Positions 34,649 through 43,341 are shown, counted from the first letter of the stretch. The stretch is DNA of 64,000 nt from Methylovirgula sp. 4M-Z18 (GCF_037890675.1 NZ_CP149574.1:2828874-2892873); one strand, 5' to 3'. Notes: generated by a model from the sequence alone, not told the origin. Numbers and translations are program-made.

Positions 34649-36313
34649 TCAAGCACTTTCCGTCACCTCGACCACCCGAGCGGCAAAAAGTTCCTCCCGG
34701 TCCAATTCAGCTTCGAGCCTATGCATGACGCTGTCGTGGATGCGCCCGGAATTGAAGAGCTCCAAGAGCTTCCTGCGGCCGGCCTCCACCGCGATCAAGA
34801 CGGCACGGTAGTGCTGAAGTCTTCGCTCCCCATGAGATTCCTTGGCGAGGGCATGCTCCTCGGCCGCCGAGAGACGATGCCCATACTGCTCGACCAGCCG
34901 CGGATGAGCGTGCTCCCCATTGGCTCCGAGCGAGTGCATGCGGATGGCATCGAACTCAGCGCGCGCGATTTCCACGCGGACGGCCTCTTCGGACAGCGTC
35001 TCCACTCCGCGCAGCAAGAATTCCTTCCCTGCCAGCGTCCTTGCCACCGGACCAAGTGTCAGCCCGAGCGCGACGATGGTGGCGGCAACGACGCAGAAGG
35101 TCACGAACAGGATGATATCCCGGCCAGGAAATTGGTCCGGCAAAGACAGAGCGGCGGCGAGGCTGACGACCCCGCGCATCCCGGCCCAACTCATCACCAG
35201 TGGAACGGCAGCCGGTGGATACGGATCGCGCGCGCGGAGCGATGGGATCAGTGCTCTTGGAATGTAGGCTGTCGGGAAAATCCATGCGAAGCGAGCAAGC
35301 ACGAGCACGGCAAAGATGGCCGCCGCCATCGGGAGGAGCGAAAGCAGCGTTCCCCAATCCGCCGCGAACCGATGCAAAACGCCACGAAGCGCTAGCCCCA
35401 CGAGAACAAAGACCAAGGCTTCCATCACAAAGGTGACGACGGACCAGACCGCCCGGGCCTGGACACGAGCCGCGGCATTCATGGCCTGGTGTTGGAGACG
35501 TCCGAGGACCAGCCCACATGCAACCGTCGCAAGGACGCCTGACAGATGAAGACTGTCCGCGAGCAGGTAAGCGGCCCAGGCGGATAAAAACGTCCAGACC
35601 ACAGTAAGCCGTGCGTCCGTCAACCGTCCGGCGACCGAAGCGCATATCCAACCGAGCGCAAGGCCGATGCCGACGCCTACAACCGAGACATAGACGAAAC
35701 TGCCCGCGGCCGCACCGGCGCTAAAGGTCCCGGTCAGCGCTGCAGCGACCGCAAAGCGAAAAAGAACGAGGCCGGAGGCATCGTTGATCAAGCTTTCGCC
35801 CTCCAGCAGAACGGCGATGCGCGGCGGCACATTCAGATGATCCAACACAGCCCGCGCGGCGACAGCATCCGGCGGCGAAATGATCGCACCAAGTGCAAAA
35901 CACGCGGCCCAGGGCAATGCCGGAAAGAAAAAGTGGGTGACAACACCGACGAGCAGCGTTGTCACCACGACGGCGCCGACGGCCAATTGCAGGATGATCC
36001 TGAGATTGGCCCGGAAATCCGGCCACACAGTGAAGTACGCGCCCGAAAGCAGCAGCGGTGGCAGAAAGAGGACCATGACGAAATCGGGATCGAATTCTAC
36101 ATCGGGGAGTCCTGGAACGAAAGCCAGAACGATGCCGGCAAGGACCAGCACCGATGCCGAGGGCAAGCGCAAACGACGCGCCACCGCGTCGAGCACCACG
36201 GCGATCATCATGAGTAGCAGGATGGTTTGGAACGCCTTGGCTGGGCTCATCGCGGCGGCGTCATCCGAGGTTTTGCGAAATGGATTCGGCAGAATCCGAG
36301 AAGATTGCGACAT
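34649..36313 (-). CDS. CPA1-family Na+/H+ antiporter
   Basis: Inner-membrane cation/proton exchanger of 554 residues. About 12 membrane helices lie between residues 25 and 420, with the ion-site region SLINDASGLVLFRFAVA and the GAIISPPDAVAARAVL segment of NhaP-type proteins; the family's TDP motif is SPPD here, as seen in several CPA1 members. A C-terminal cytoplasmic domain of about 120 residues is helical and charged. The start is uncertain: ATG at 36250 (SPAKAFQTILLLMM) is also possible. It is convergent with the VOC gene (25 bp between stops). In context it might help pH or cation balance under electrophile stress, as KefB-type systems do, but this is inference. Confidence 0.85.
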   Translation of the reverse strand: MSQSSRILPNPFRKTSDDAAAMSPAKAFQTILLLMMIAVVLDAVARRLRLPSASVLVLAGIVLAFVPGLPDVEFDPDFVMVLFLPPLLLSGAYFTVWPDFRANLRIILQLAVGAVVVTTLLVGVVTHFFFPALPWAACFALGAIISPPDAVAARAVLDHLNVPPRIAVLLEGESLINDASGLVLFRFAVAAALTGTFSAGAAAGSFVYVSVVGVGIGLALGWICASVAGRLTDARLTVVWTFLSAWAAYLLADSLHLSGVLATVACGLVLGRLQHQAMNAAARVQARAVWSVVTFVMEALVFVLVGLALRGVLHRFAADWGTLLSLLPMAAAIFAVLVLARFAWIFPTAYIPRALIPSLRARDPYPPAAVPLVMSWAGMRGVVSLAAALSLPDQFPGRDIILFVTFCVVAATIVALGLTLGPVARTLAGKEFLLRGVETLSEEAVRVEIARAEFDAIRMHSLGANGEHAHPRLVEQYGHRLSAAEEHALAKESHGERRLQHYRAVLIAVEAGRRKLLELFNSGRIHDSVMHRLEAELDREELFAARVVEVTESA

Positions 36314-36429
36314 GCGCGGCGGGCGGAATGATCTGCTCGCCGGCGAGAAGTCCCGATCGTCAAACCGGCACCAAGGGACAGAATAGTGATTTTCATTGCG
36401 CTTATCTCAAAGACGCTGGTGCGGGCAAA

Positions 36430-37080
36430 TCACACTGCTTTGATGCCGGCCTCAGAAGCGTGTTCGCCGAGAGCCCACTTCGAGAAGCGGATTTGAATGC
36501 CATACGGGGAGTGAGCGCGTAGGAGATCCATCACGCCTTCGTAAGTTTCCTGACGCGCCCAGTCCTGCTGGAGCTCAAACACGTATTGGCACGACGTGAT
36601 TGGAACCGCACCAGCCTGCACCAAGCGGTCCATGGCGCGATTGTGCGCCTCCATCGAAAGATCGCCGCAGGCATCCGCTGCCACATAGATTTCGTAACCT
36701 TCCTTGAGCATGTCCAGCGCCGGAAACAGCACGCAGGCCTCCGTCCAGAGACCTCCAAGTACGAACTTCTTGCGGCCGGTGGCGGCAACCGCCTTTCGGA
36801 AATCGGCATTGAGCCACGAGTTCATCGAGGTACGGTCTATGATATCGTGATCAGGATACAGCCCTGCGACTTCCGGCATGAATGGTCCCGAGAAGGAATC
36901 TTTCGCAACCGTAGACAGCACAGTCGGAATCTTGAACAGCCTGGCGGCCTTTGCCAGAATCTGGACGTTGTTGAACACCACGAGCCGATCATGCGACTGG
37001 ACGCCCTGATACATAGCTGGCTGATAATCGATGAGCGCAATGGCGCTGTTATCGGGTGTCAACATATCGAGTTTGGACAT
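36430..37080 (-). CDS. Isochorismatase-like hydrolase (YcaC family), copy 1
   Basis: Cysteine hydrolase of 216 residues from ATG at 37080, with AAGGGGG ahead; a longer frame to 37314 has no support. The catalytic Asp lies in IALIDYQPAMY, the nucleophile Cys in LGGLWTEACVLFPALDML, and the family segment EIYVAADACGDLSMEAHNRA follows. The substrate is unknown; YcaC relatives act on small amides or esters. One of three paralogues in this region (others at 38383 and 43342), which are clearly different in sequence, so they are not recent duplicates. Divergent from the alpha/beta hydrolase at 37434. Confidence 0.88.
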   Translation of the reverse strand: MSKLDMLTPDNSAIALIDYQPAMYQGVQSHDRLVVFNNVQILAKAARLFKIPTVLSTVAKDSFSGPFMPEVAGLYPDHDIIDRTSMNSWLNADFRKAVAATGRKKFVLGGLWTEACVLFPALDMLKEGYEIYVAADACGDLSMEAHNRAMDRLVQAGAVPITSCQYVFELQQDWARQETYEGVMDLLRAHSPYGIQIRFSKWALGEHASEAGIKAV

Positions 37081-37433
37081 TGAGTACCCCCTTGAATTGA
37101 TGATCGCCGGCCGACGCAAATGACATCCCAGGTCCGTGCAACGGGAGTGTATGATCCCCGCTAACGTACGCGCTTGGACAAGTACATCGCGGCTTGGACG
37201 AAGCCGCGATGAACGCGACCCTGCGACGATGCGGCTGCCACAATATCTCCAATGAAAATTGCGCCTTGCCCTGGACTTGCATACGGCCCCTGCCGAGAAA
37301 CGTGAGGCGTACAAAGAGCGACGAAATCGTCCAAGCCAAAGAACATTTCATCCCTGAGTTTGGCGCGGCACTGTTGGGCCGATAGCGTATGTGACGTCAA
37401 GCGCTGTCCGCCTCCACACCAAAGGAGTAATCG
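37081..37433. other. Divergent intergenic region, 353 bp
   Basis: Between YcaC copy 1 and the alpha/beta hydrolase. Contains a strong inverted repeat at 37186-37210. The minus strand at 37161-37380 stays open and reads somewhat protein-like (GAIFIGDIVAAASSQGRVHR), possibly a gene remnant, but no family is recognised. Confidence 0.4.
37186..37210. promoter_or_regulatory. 10-bp inverted repeat in divergent promoter region
   Basis: ATCGCGGCTT-GGACG-AAGCCGCGAT, perfect 10-bp arms with a 5-nt loop, 105 bp from the YcaC start and 224 bp from the hydrolase start. Candidate operator or transcript hairpin. Confidence 0.4.
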
Positions 37434-38249
37434 ATGGCGCTGTTGAAACTGCGGGACGGTACCGAACTCTACTTCAAGGACTGGGGCAGCGGAAAACCGA
37501 TCCTCTTCAGCCACGGCTGGCCGCTCAGCGCGGACATGTGGGACGCCCAGATGCTGTTTTTCGCCAGCCGCGGATTTCGTACGCTTGCTTTCGATCGCCG
37601 CGGCTTCGGCCGATCGAGCCAGCCCTGGGCAGGCTACGACTACGATACGTTCGCGGATGATATCGCCGAGCTCATCAACCATCTGAAACTTGAAGAAATT
37701 ACCCTGGTCGGCTTCTCGATGGGTGGCGGCGATATCGTGCGCTATATCGCGCGTCACGGCGCCTCGCGCGTGTCGAAACTGGCATTGGTGAGCGCGGTCA
37801 CGCCGCTGTTCGTCAAGACGGCGGACCACGACGGGGTCGACAAATCGGTCTTCGATGGAATCAAGGCCGGGCTCGCCAAGGATCGTCCGCAATTCCTGGA
37901 CGATTTCAGCCCCCTCTTCTACGGGACGAACCATGGCACGAACGTTTCGCAAGGAATATTCAAGCAGACACTGCAAATCGGCTTGCAAGCCTCGATCAAG
38001 GCGACGATCGACTGCGTGACGGCATTCTCCGAAACGGATTTCCGTCCCGATATGGCCAAGATCGACGTCCCCACCCTCGTGATTCATGGCGACGACGATC
38101 AGGTGGTTCCGCTACAATACACCGGTAAGCTCGCGGCCGAGATGATCAAATCCGCCAAACTCAAAGTCTATCCAGGCGCTCCGCATGCGACCGCCGCCAC
38201 CCATGCGGACCAGCTCAACGCGGATCTGCTCGAATTCGTAAATTCTTAA
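37434..38249 (+). CDS. Alpha/beta hydrolase, non-heme chloroperoxidase type
   Basis: 271 residues, with AAAGGAG well placed before the ATG. The fold motifs are FSHGWPLSADMW (oxyanion region), the nucleophile elbow GFSMGGGD, the acid VIHGDDDQVVP and the catalytic His in YPGAPHATAATH. The usual Gly after PH in cofactor-free haloperoxidases is replaced by Ala. Members are best regarded as esterases; the perhydrolase activity is a side reaction. In the Bacillus quinone-response regulon a comparable hydrolase (MhqD) accompanies MhqO, which is similar to the situation here with the VOC dioxygenases. Confidence 0.88.
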   Translation: MALLKLRDGTELYFKDWGSGKPILFSHGWPLSADMWDAQMLFFASRGFRTLAFDRRGFGRSSQPWAGYDYDTFADDIAELINHLKLEEITLVGFSMGGGDIVRYIARHGASRVSKLALVSAVTPLFVKTADHDGVDKSVFDGIKAGLAKDRPQFLDDFSPLFYGTNHGTNVSQGIFKQTLQIGLQASIKATIDCVTAFSETDFRPDMAKIDVPTLVIHGDDDQVVPLQYTGKLAAEMIKSAKLKVYPGAPHATAATHADQLNADLLEFVNS

Positions 38250-38290
38250 GCTCATACCAACGGTCACGAAGAGTGAGCGTTGGTTCCTTT

Positions 38291-38329
38291 CTTCATTTTT
38301 CGCTTTCGAGGCGATAGCGAAAAATGAAG
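38291..38329 (+). terminator. Long perfect hairpin after the hydrolase gene
   Basis: CTTCATTTTTCGCT-(11 nt)-AGCGAAAAATGAAG, 14-bp perfect stem, 42 bp after the hydrolase stop. There is no downstream T-tract; it may end transcription weakly, protect the message or be a mobile palindrome. Confidence 0.5.
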
Positions 38330-38337
38330 AGCAGTCT

Positions 38338-38360
38338 AAAGGTCGCGCTTTGCGACCTTT
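38338..38360 (+). promoter_or_regulatory. Second hairpin, in the leader of YcaC copy 2
   Basis: AAAGGTCGC-GCTTT-GCGACCTTT, perfect 9-bp stem with a 5-nt loop, 22 bp before the ATG at 38383. It lies 8 bp after the first hairpin, so the two may act together as a processing or regulatory site. Confidence 0.45.
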
Positions 38361-38382
38361 GGTATCAACCGGAGCGACAAAA

Positions 38383-39015
38383 ATGACAGATGGCGCTTTG
38401 CATCTTCTTGAACCAAAGGACTGCGTACTCCTGTTCGCCGACCAGCAGGCCGGACTTGCCTTCGGCGTGGAATCGATTGGCCGGCAGGTCCTACTGAACA
38501 ATGTGGTCGCGCTGGCCAAGACGGCCATGACCTTCGGCCTCCCGGTCATTGCCTCGACGTCCGCGACGAAAGTCTACAGCGGACCGCTCATGCCGGCGAT
38601 TAGCGCAGCCCTGCCCGGCGTCGTGCCGATCGACCGTCGCAGCATGAACGTCTGGGAGGATGACAAGTCGCGCGAAGCGATCCTCGCGACCGGGCGCCGC
38701 CGCCTCATCGTCTCGGGGCTATTGACCGAGGCGTGCGTCAGCTTCGCCGTTCTCTCCGCCTTGGCAGAGGGACTCGAGGTCTATGTGGTCGGCGACGCTT
38801 GCGGTGGTCTCACCGCCGTCGGCCATGACCTCGCGCTCCGCCGCATGGAGGCGGCCGGAGCACGGCCGACATCCTGGATCCAGATCCTGTTGGAATTGCA
38901 GCGAGACTGGACGCGCCACGAGACCTATGACCGCGCGCGGGCAATCGTGGAGGCTCATGCCGGCGGATACGGCATCGGCTTGGCCTACGCGCGCGACATG
39001 ATCCATCCGACCTGA
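38383..39015 (+). CDS. Isochorismatase-like hydrolase (YcaC family), copy 2
   Basis: 210 residues from ATG at 38383 with GGAGCGAC upstream. The catalytic Asp is in VLLFADQQAGLAFG and the Cys in VSGLLTEACVSFAVLSAL; the helix after it, DACGGLTAVGHDLALRRM, corresponds to the family's dimer region. It follows the alpha/beta hydrolase on the same strand across two hairpins, and converges on the AraC regulator with only 18 bp between stops. The substrate is unknown. Confidence 0.87.
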   Translation: MTDGALHLLEPKDCVLLFADQQAGLAFGVESIGRQVLLNNVVALAKTAMTFGLPVIASTSATKVYSGPLMPAISAALPGVVPIDRRSMNVWEDDKSREAILATGRRRLIVSGLLTEACVSFAVLSALAEGLEVYVVGDACGGLTAVGHDLALRRMEAAGARPTSWIQILLELQRDWTRHETYDRARAIVEAHAGGYGIGLAYARDMIHPT

Positions 39016-39033
39016 CGATTTCGATACAGCCGC

Positions 39034-39960
39034 TCACCCTTCAGAACGAGCCCGGCGCCATGCGCCAGGGCTCGTTCCCATGCTGCGGGAGAAAACCCGC
39101 GTGAAGTAGCTCTGGTCGCCGAACCCACAGATCAGCGCGATATCCGCCAGCGGCAGCTCAGTGGTCGTCATCAGACGCTTGGCTTCCTCGATCCGGAGCC
39201 GAGACAGATATTCGTGTGGGGCGACACCCGTACTGCGCCGGAAGGAGCGAGCGAAATGACTCGGCGTCAGCTTGCATTCGGCGGCGACATCGGCGATCGT
39301 CAAGCTGCTGGCTAGGCGCACACGCATGATCTCCTTCGCGCGGCGCTCCTGCCATGGCGCCAGTCCGCCCTCTTGAACGCCCTCGCGTGAACGAAGATCC
39401 CCGTAGGTGTGCGCAAAATGCGCAAGCAAGCTCAGCCCGAGCTGATCGACGAAGAGCTGATTGTTTGCCCTCTCCTCCTCCAGAGCGCTCAAGAGAATGC
39501 TTGAAAGCGTTGACAAATAAGGATCGCGACGATCACGAGGCCACTTGAGCGTGGAGATCGGCTTTGAATCATTCTCATAGGCGAAATCGTCAAGTGCGCG
39601 GCGCGGGACGTAATACTGGACGGCGTCAAACGGGCCTTTGAATTCGCATTGCGGATTGTCACGCAGGTCGATGACGCTCACCGTTCCGGCACTGAATGAT
39701 CCGGAATATCTTTTATTGCCTGCAAGCCAGCATGAATGCCGATCCAAATCTCCCAGTTGATGGAGGATGCTGAACGCAGGCTCCGAGGGAATCGCGGCGG
39801 TTCGTTCACGAATGAAGCGCGAGCAGGTCAGCCGTGTCACCGCAAGCGCAAGCTTGCCCTTGCGATTGATCTTGAGGATACAATCGCCTTCCATTCCAAG
39901 ATGTTTGCTGAGGCGACGGCCAAAAAAGCCTTCGGAGGAGACATCGCCGTTTTCGATCAT
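39034..39960 (-). CDS. AraC-family transcriptional regulator
   Basis: 308 residues from ATG at 39960, with a strong GGAGGGGG 5 nt ahead. The N-terminal 190 residues are a sensor or dimer domain of unknown ligand. The C-terminal AraC domain (about 205-305) contains two helix-turn-helix units: SLTIADVAAECKLTPSHFAR and PLADIALICGFGDQSYFTRV, then GTSPGAWRRAR. It is the only dedicated regulator within the VOC/YcaC region, so it is the best candidate for controlling it. It is divergent from the second VOC dioxygenase only in the sense that both lie on the minus strand, in series with a 181-bp gap. Confidence 0.9.
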   Translation of the reverse strand: MIENGDVSSEGFFGRRLSKHLGMEGDCILKINRKGKLALAVTRLTCSRFIRERTAAIPSEPAFSILHQLGDLDRHSCWLAGNKRYSGSFSAGTVSVIDLRDNPQCEFKGPFDAVQYYVPRRALDDFAYENDSKPISTLKWPRDRRDPYLSTLSSILLSALEEERANNQLFVDQLGLSLLAHFAHTYGDLRSREGVQEGGLAPWQERRAKEIMRVRLASSLTIADVAAECKLTPSHFARSFRRSTGVAPHEYLSRLRIEEAKRLMTTTELPLADIALICGFGDQSYFTRVFSRSMGTSPGAWRRARSEG

Positions 39961-40141
39961 CGGACCCCCTCCATACTGATTGTCGGATGCTCTTCGCAGC
40001 TCTGTTTCGCACCATAGACAAAATAGCGAAAATTTCCACCTTCATTCAAGTCGGGGAGGAGAGACTTTTATCGTGGCTTATGGGGACATAACAAATTTAG
40101 TCGCCGACCGGCATTGCGACAAAGTAACCTTATAGCAACGG

Positions 40142-41089
40142 CTAGTTGAGCGGAGGCAAGATGCTCTGCAATTCATGCCGGCGTTCTTCGAGGAACCCCG
40201 GTAACTTGAGGTCGTCGCCAAGGCAATTGTGGGCCTCGTCGATCAGGAATCCTGGTCCGTCAGTCGCGATCTCAAAAAGAACGCCGCACGGAGCACGAAA
40301 ACCTACGGCGGTCAGATAGGTTCGCTCAATCGGCTCGGTTGCGACGACTCCGTAAAACCGCTGGAGCTTCTGTACCATCGCCAACTGATCTTCGATGTCT
40401 GCGGCACGGAAAGCCACGTGTCTGATCGTGCCCCCGCCAAGGCGGCCGCGCGATGACGCCCCGATCGTTCGCAGGGTAAGGGTGCCTCCAGGCCCGTCGT
40501 GGGCGGCAAACCGGATCGAATCCTTGGTATGCGCAACGCGTTTGAATCCCAATACATCTTGAAGAATATCGATTGTCGCGTCCTCGCGTCGGACGTTTAA
40601 AACGACCTCGTTAAGGCCGAGCACCGTGTGAACGGCATCACATGTATCCTCTGCACGAACTTGCTTTGCCTCCATGAGGGCAAGCGTCGTCCCATCGGGA
40701 TCGGCAAAGCAAAGCATTGGCTCCCCAAATGGAGAATGATCCAACTTGCAGGCGACGTTCGCGGCCCCGAGTTGCTCGGACCACCAATCGAAGGATCCTG
40801 TCGGCACACGGAAGGCGGTCTGCACGACTTCGCCGACCCCGACCAATCCCTTCGCGACGCATTGCCACGCCAGCGCACTTATGATGGTGCCCGGCTTCCC
40901 GACGTTATCTCCATAGTAAAGATGGTAACTGCCTGGGTCGTCATAGCAGACCGTTTTCTTGACCCGCTTCAGCCCCAGAACATCGGCATAGAAATCTGCG
41001 GTGCGCTGCACGTTGCCGATGATCGTGGTGATATGGTGAAGCCCGCGTGACGGCGGGCGTGTTTCATTTAGTTCAGCCACGGGACGCAC
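40142..41089 (-). CDS. Ring-cleaving dioxygenase of the VOC/MhqO family, copy 2
   Basis: 315 residues. Two VOC modules: GLHHITTIIGNVQRTADFY and VLGLKRVKKTVCYDD, then IRHVAFRAADIEDQ and the ligand-bearing GVLFEIATDGPGF. It is similar in architecture to copy 1 at 33685 but clearly divergent. The start is GTG at 41089 or GTG at 41080; neither has a strong ribosome site. An AGGCGT/ACGCCT inverted repeat lies 30 bp upstream at 41119-41136. The enzyme class is thought to open hydroquinone or catechol rings, using Fe(II). Confidence 0.85.
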   Translation of the reverse strand: MRPVAELNETRPPSRGLHHITTIIGNVQRTADFYADVLGLKRVKKTVCYDDPGSYHLYYGDNVGKPGTIISALAWQCVAKGLVGVGEVVQTAFRVPTGSFDWWSEQLGAANVACKLDHSPFGEPMLCFADPDGTTLALMEAKQVRAEDTCDAVHTVLGLNEVVLNVRREDATIDILQDVLGFKRVAHTKDSIRFAAHDGPGGTLTLRTIGASSRGRLGGGTIRHVAFRAADIEDQLAMVQKLQRFYGVVATEPIERTYLTAVGFRAPCGVLFEIATDGPGFLIDEAHNCLGDDLKLPGFLEERRHELQSILPPLN

Positions 41090-41581
41090 TCGCTGCTGCC
41101 GTGCCGAACAGGGGACAGAGGCGTGCCATAACGCCTATGCCTTTCCCGGCGTTGCGGCTCGGTTCTCGCAAGCATGCCAAATGTCCTCTCTGCTCCTGCC
41201 ATTCGATCTCACATTGAGGCCCACATCGGCCGGATTGTCTTGGATTTTCGCCCGATTGCGACTCCCGTTCAATGGTTAAAATTCACAGAGCGACGGAGTA
41301 CCTTTCTGACTTGCCGTATCGCACGCCAGCGTCCGCCATGTCGTTCATGGCGGTTCTGTCCAAGTCGCGATGAAGATCTACAAGCCGAACGCAGCCCATA
41401 TCGTCAGATTAGGCCTCAACCGCGTCAGTAGGTATAGCGTGACAAGCCTCTTGAGCCATTTCGATGTCCTCTTGCAACGCTCAAAGCGTAGCCGGCCCGT
41501 TGGCGCAAGTCTCGCAATGGCCGCCGGCAGGAGCGCCAAGGCAGTTAGTGCGACACTCCGGATGATGCGGAGGCTCTTCGC
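41090..41581. other. Divergent intergenic region, 492 bp
   Basis: Between VOC copy 2 and the cNMP-flavoprotein gene. Contains inverted repeats at 41119-41136 (AGGCGT/ACGCCT) and 41333-41353. A 71-codon frame (41370-41585) overlaps the next gene by ATGA but its basic low-complexity sequence is not convincing. Confidence 0.4.
41333..41353. promoter_or_regulatory. Inverted repeat upstream of the cNMP-flavoprotein gene
   Basis: CCGCCATG-TCGTT-CATGGCGG, perfect 8-bp arms with a 5-nt loop, about 230 bp before the start at 41582. Role unknown. Confidence 0.3.
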
Positions 41582-43234
41582 ATGATCGATCGGGCGACAC
41601 GCAGTATCGAAGCGCGCGCGCATCAGATGTTCCCTGCCCTCACCCCACGTCAGGTCGAAACGGCACGTCCCTTCGCCAGTGGCGCGCCGCAACATTTTGC
41701 CGCGGGCGAAATGGTCTTTGCTCCTGGTGATCGGGGCGTCCCGGTTTGGCTTGTGCTTGAGGGCTCGCTCGATGTTCTGCGGCGGGACGGGCTTGACGCC
41801 GAAGCGCCGATCACCACCCAGCGGACAGGACAATTTACCGGAGAAGTCAGCCAGATCGATGGCCGCGCGTCGCTCGCTTCGGCGCGAGCCGGCCCGGATG
41901 GCGCCACTCTGCTTCCTTTCGATCCACCGCATTTGCGCGCCCTGATGATCGGATCGGCGGAAGTCGGCGAGATTGTGATGCGCGCCCTTATTTTGCGCCG
42001 GGTCAGACTGATCGAACACGGCGGCTCGGGCACGATTCTGATTGGCGCGCCGGACGACGCCCATCTTCTGCGCCTCCAAGGCTTCCTGACCCGGAGCGGC
42101 TATCCCAATCTCGTCATGGACCCGAAAGTCGATGATGAGGGTCGCAGCCTCGTTGAGCGCTTGGCGCTTCTGCCGGTCGACCTCCCGCTCGTCGTCTGCC
42201 CCAGCGGCAAGCTGCTGAAACGCCCCCATGAGCGGGAATTGGCCGCTTGTCTTGGCATCATCCCCAAGATCGATCCGCAGAAGCTTTACGACATCGCCAT
42301 CGTCGGCGCCGGTCCGGCCGGGTTGGCCGCGGCCGTTTATGGCGCTTCGGAAGGCCTCTCGGTGATCGTTCTCGACGAGCGCGCCATGGGCGGGCAAGCC
42401 GGCGCGTCGGCGCGCATTGAAAATTATCTGGGCTTTCCCACGGGCATATCCGGACAGGCGCTCGCCGGCCGCGCCTTCAGTCAGGCGCTTAAATTCGGGG
42501 CCGAAGTCGCCATCCCGATCGGCGTGGAGCGGCTCGAACGGATCGACGACCGCCTGACGCTCGCGCTTTCGGGCGGCTCGGCCATTGCCGCCCGCACCGC
42601 CGTGATCGCCTCGGGCGCCACCTATCAAAGACCCGCCATTCCCGGTCTGGCGCATTTCGAGGGAGCCGGGATTTCCTATTGGGCATCCCCGATCGAAGCC
42701 CGCTTGTGCACCGGCAAGGACGTCGCTCTTGTCGGCGGCGGCAATTCGGCGGGCCAAGCGATCGTGTTTCTGGCACCGCATGTGAAGCGGCTGCACGTGT
42801 TCGTCCGGCGGGCCCTATCGGAAACGATGTCGCACTACCTTATCGACCGCATCGCGGCACTGCCCAATGTGGAGATTCATGTCGGCACGGATGTTGTGGA
42901 TCTCGACGGCGATGGCGACACACTCGCCGGTGCCGTCGCGCGCGATCGCGCGAGCGGCGTAACCACGCGGCACGCGATCAATCACCTGTTCCTGTTCATC
43001 GGCGCAACGCCTCACACCCGTTGGCTCTGCGGCTCAATTGCAACTGACGACAAAGGCTTCATCCTGACGGGCGGCTCGGCCTCGCCACTCGAGACCAGCA
43101 TGCCGGGCGTCTTTGCAATCGGCGACGTCCGCGCCGGCTCGACCAAACGAGTCGCGGCCGCAGTTGGCGACGGTGCCGCAGCCATCGCTCAGATCCATAG
43201 CTATCTCAATAGACCGACGAAGGAGGTGGCATGA
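41582..43234 (+). CDS. Cyclic-nucleotide-binding domain fused to thioredoxin-reductase-like flavoprotein
   Basis: 550 residues; GGAGG sits 10 nt before the ATG. Residues about 15-140 are a cNMP-binding-type beta barrel (FAAGEMVFAPGDRGVPVWLVLEGSLDV region). A linker domain follows to about 235. The rest is a two-dinucleotide flavoprotein: FAD motif IVGAGPAGLAAAVYGASEG, NAD(P)H motif ALVGGGNSAGQA, and the FAD end motif PGVFAIGDVRAGSTKR. In true thioredoxin reductases a CxxC follows the ISYW position; here it reads GISYWASPIEARLC, so the redox pair is missing and the enzyme cannot reduce thioredoxin in the usual way. A small Cys/His-rich frame begins at its stop codon. Actual electron acceptor unknown. 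Confidence 0.88.
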   Translation: MIDRATRSIEARAHQMFPALTPRQVETARPFASGAPQHFAAGEMVFAPGDRGVPVWLVLEGSLDVLRRDGLDAEAPITTQRTGQFTGEVSQIDGRASLASARAGPDGATLLPFDPPHLRALMIGSAEVGEIVMRALILRRVRLIEHGGSGTILIGAPDDAHLLRLQGFLTRSGYPNLVMDPKVDDEGRSLVERLALLPVDLPLVVCPSGKLLKRPHERELAACLGIIPKIDPQKLYDIAIVGAGPAGLAAAVYGASEGLSVIVLDERAMGGQAGASARIENYLGFPTGISGQALAGRAFSQALKFGAEVAIPIGVERLERIDDRLTLALSGGSAIAARTAVIASGATYQRPAIPGLAHFEGAGISYWASPIEARLCTGKDVALVGGGNSAGQAIVFLAPHVKRLHVFVRRALSETMSHYLIDRIAALPNVEIHVGTDVVDLDGDGDTLAGAVARDRASGVTTRHAINHLFLFIGATPHTRWLCGSIATDDKGFILTGGSASPLETSMPGVFAIGDVRAGSTKRVAAAVGDGAAAIAQIHSYLNRPTKEVA

Positions 43235-43314
43235 AAGCCTGCTGCCATCACGACTCTATTCCGACGAGCAGAGCACACGATCCCAAGTACGCAGGGCGAA
43301 ACAACGCGCTGTGA
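43231..43314 (+). CDS. Possible 27-residue Cys/His-rich micropeptide
   Basis: ATG at 43231 overlaps the flavoprotein stop as ATGA and has a near-perfect AGGAGG at 43221-43226. The 27 codons begin MKACCHHDS, a metal-binding-like cluster, and stop at 43312-43314. It could be a true micropeptide working with the flavoprotein, or the surviving start of a lost larger gene such as a metal transporter. Too short for any family assignment. Confidence 0.35.
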   Translation: MKACCHHDSIPTSRAHDPKYAGRNNAL

Positions 43315-43341
43315 GAATGCAACGTCAAAGGAGTGACCATC

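Noticed and set aside
37161-37380. Protein-like minus-strand frame in the divergent YcaC/hydrolase gap
   Set aside because: The longer frame is antisense to the alpha/beta hydrolase; the part in the gap might be a remnant but has no recognised family and no start signal.
41370-41585. 71-codon frame overlapping the cNMP-flavoprotein start
   Set aside because: Basic, low-complexity sequence with no family, and no ribosome site; overlap alone is not enough.
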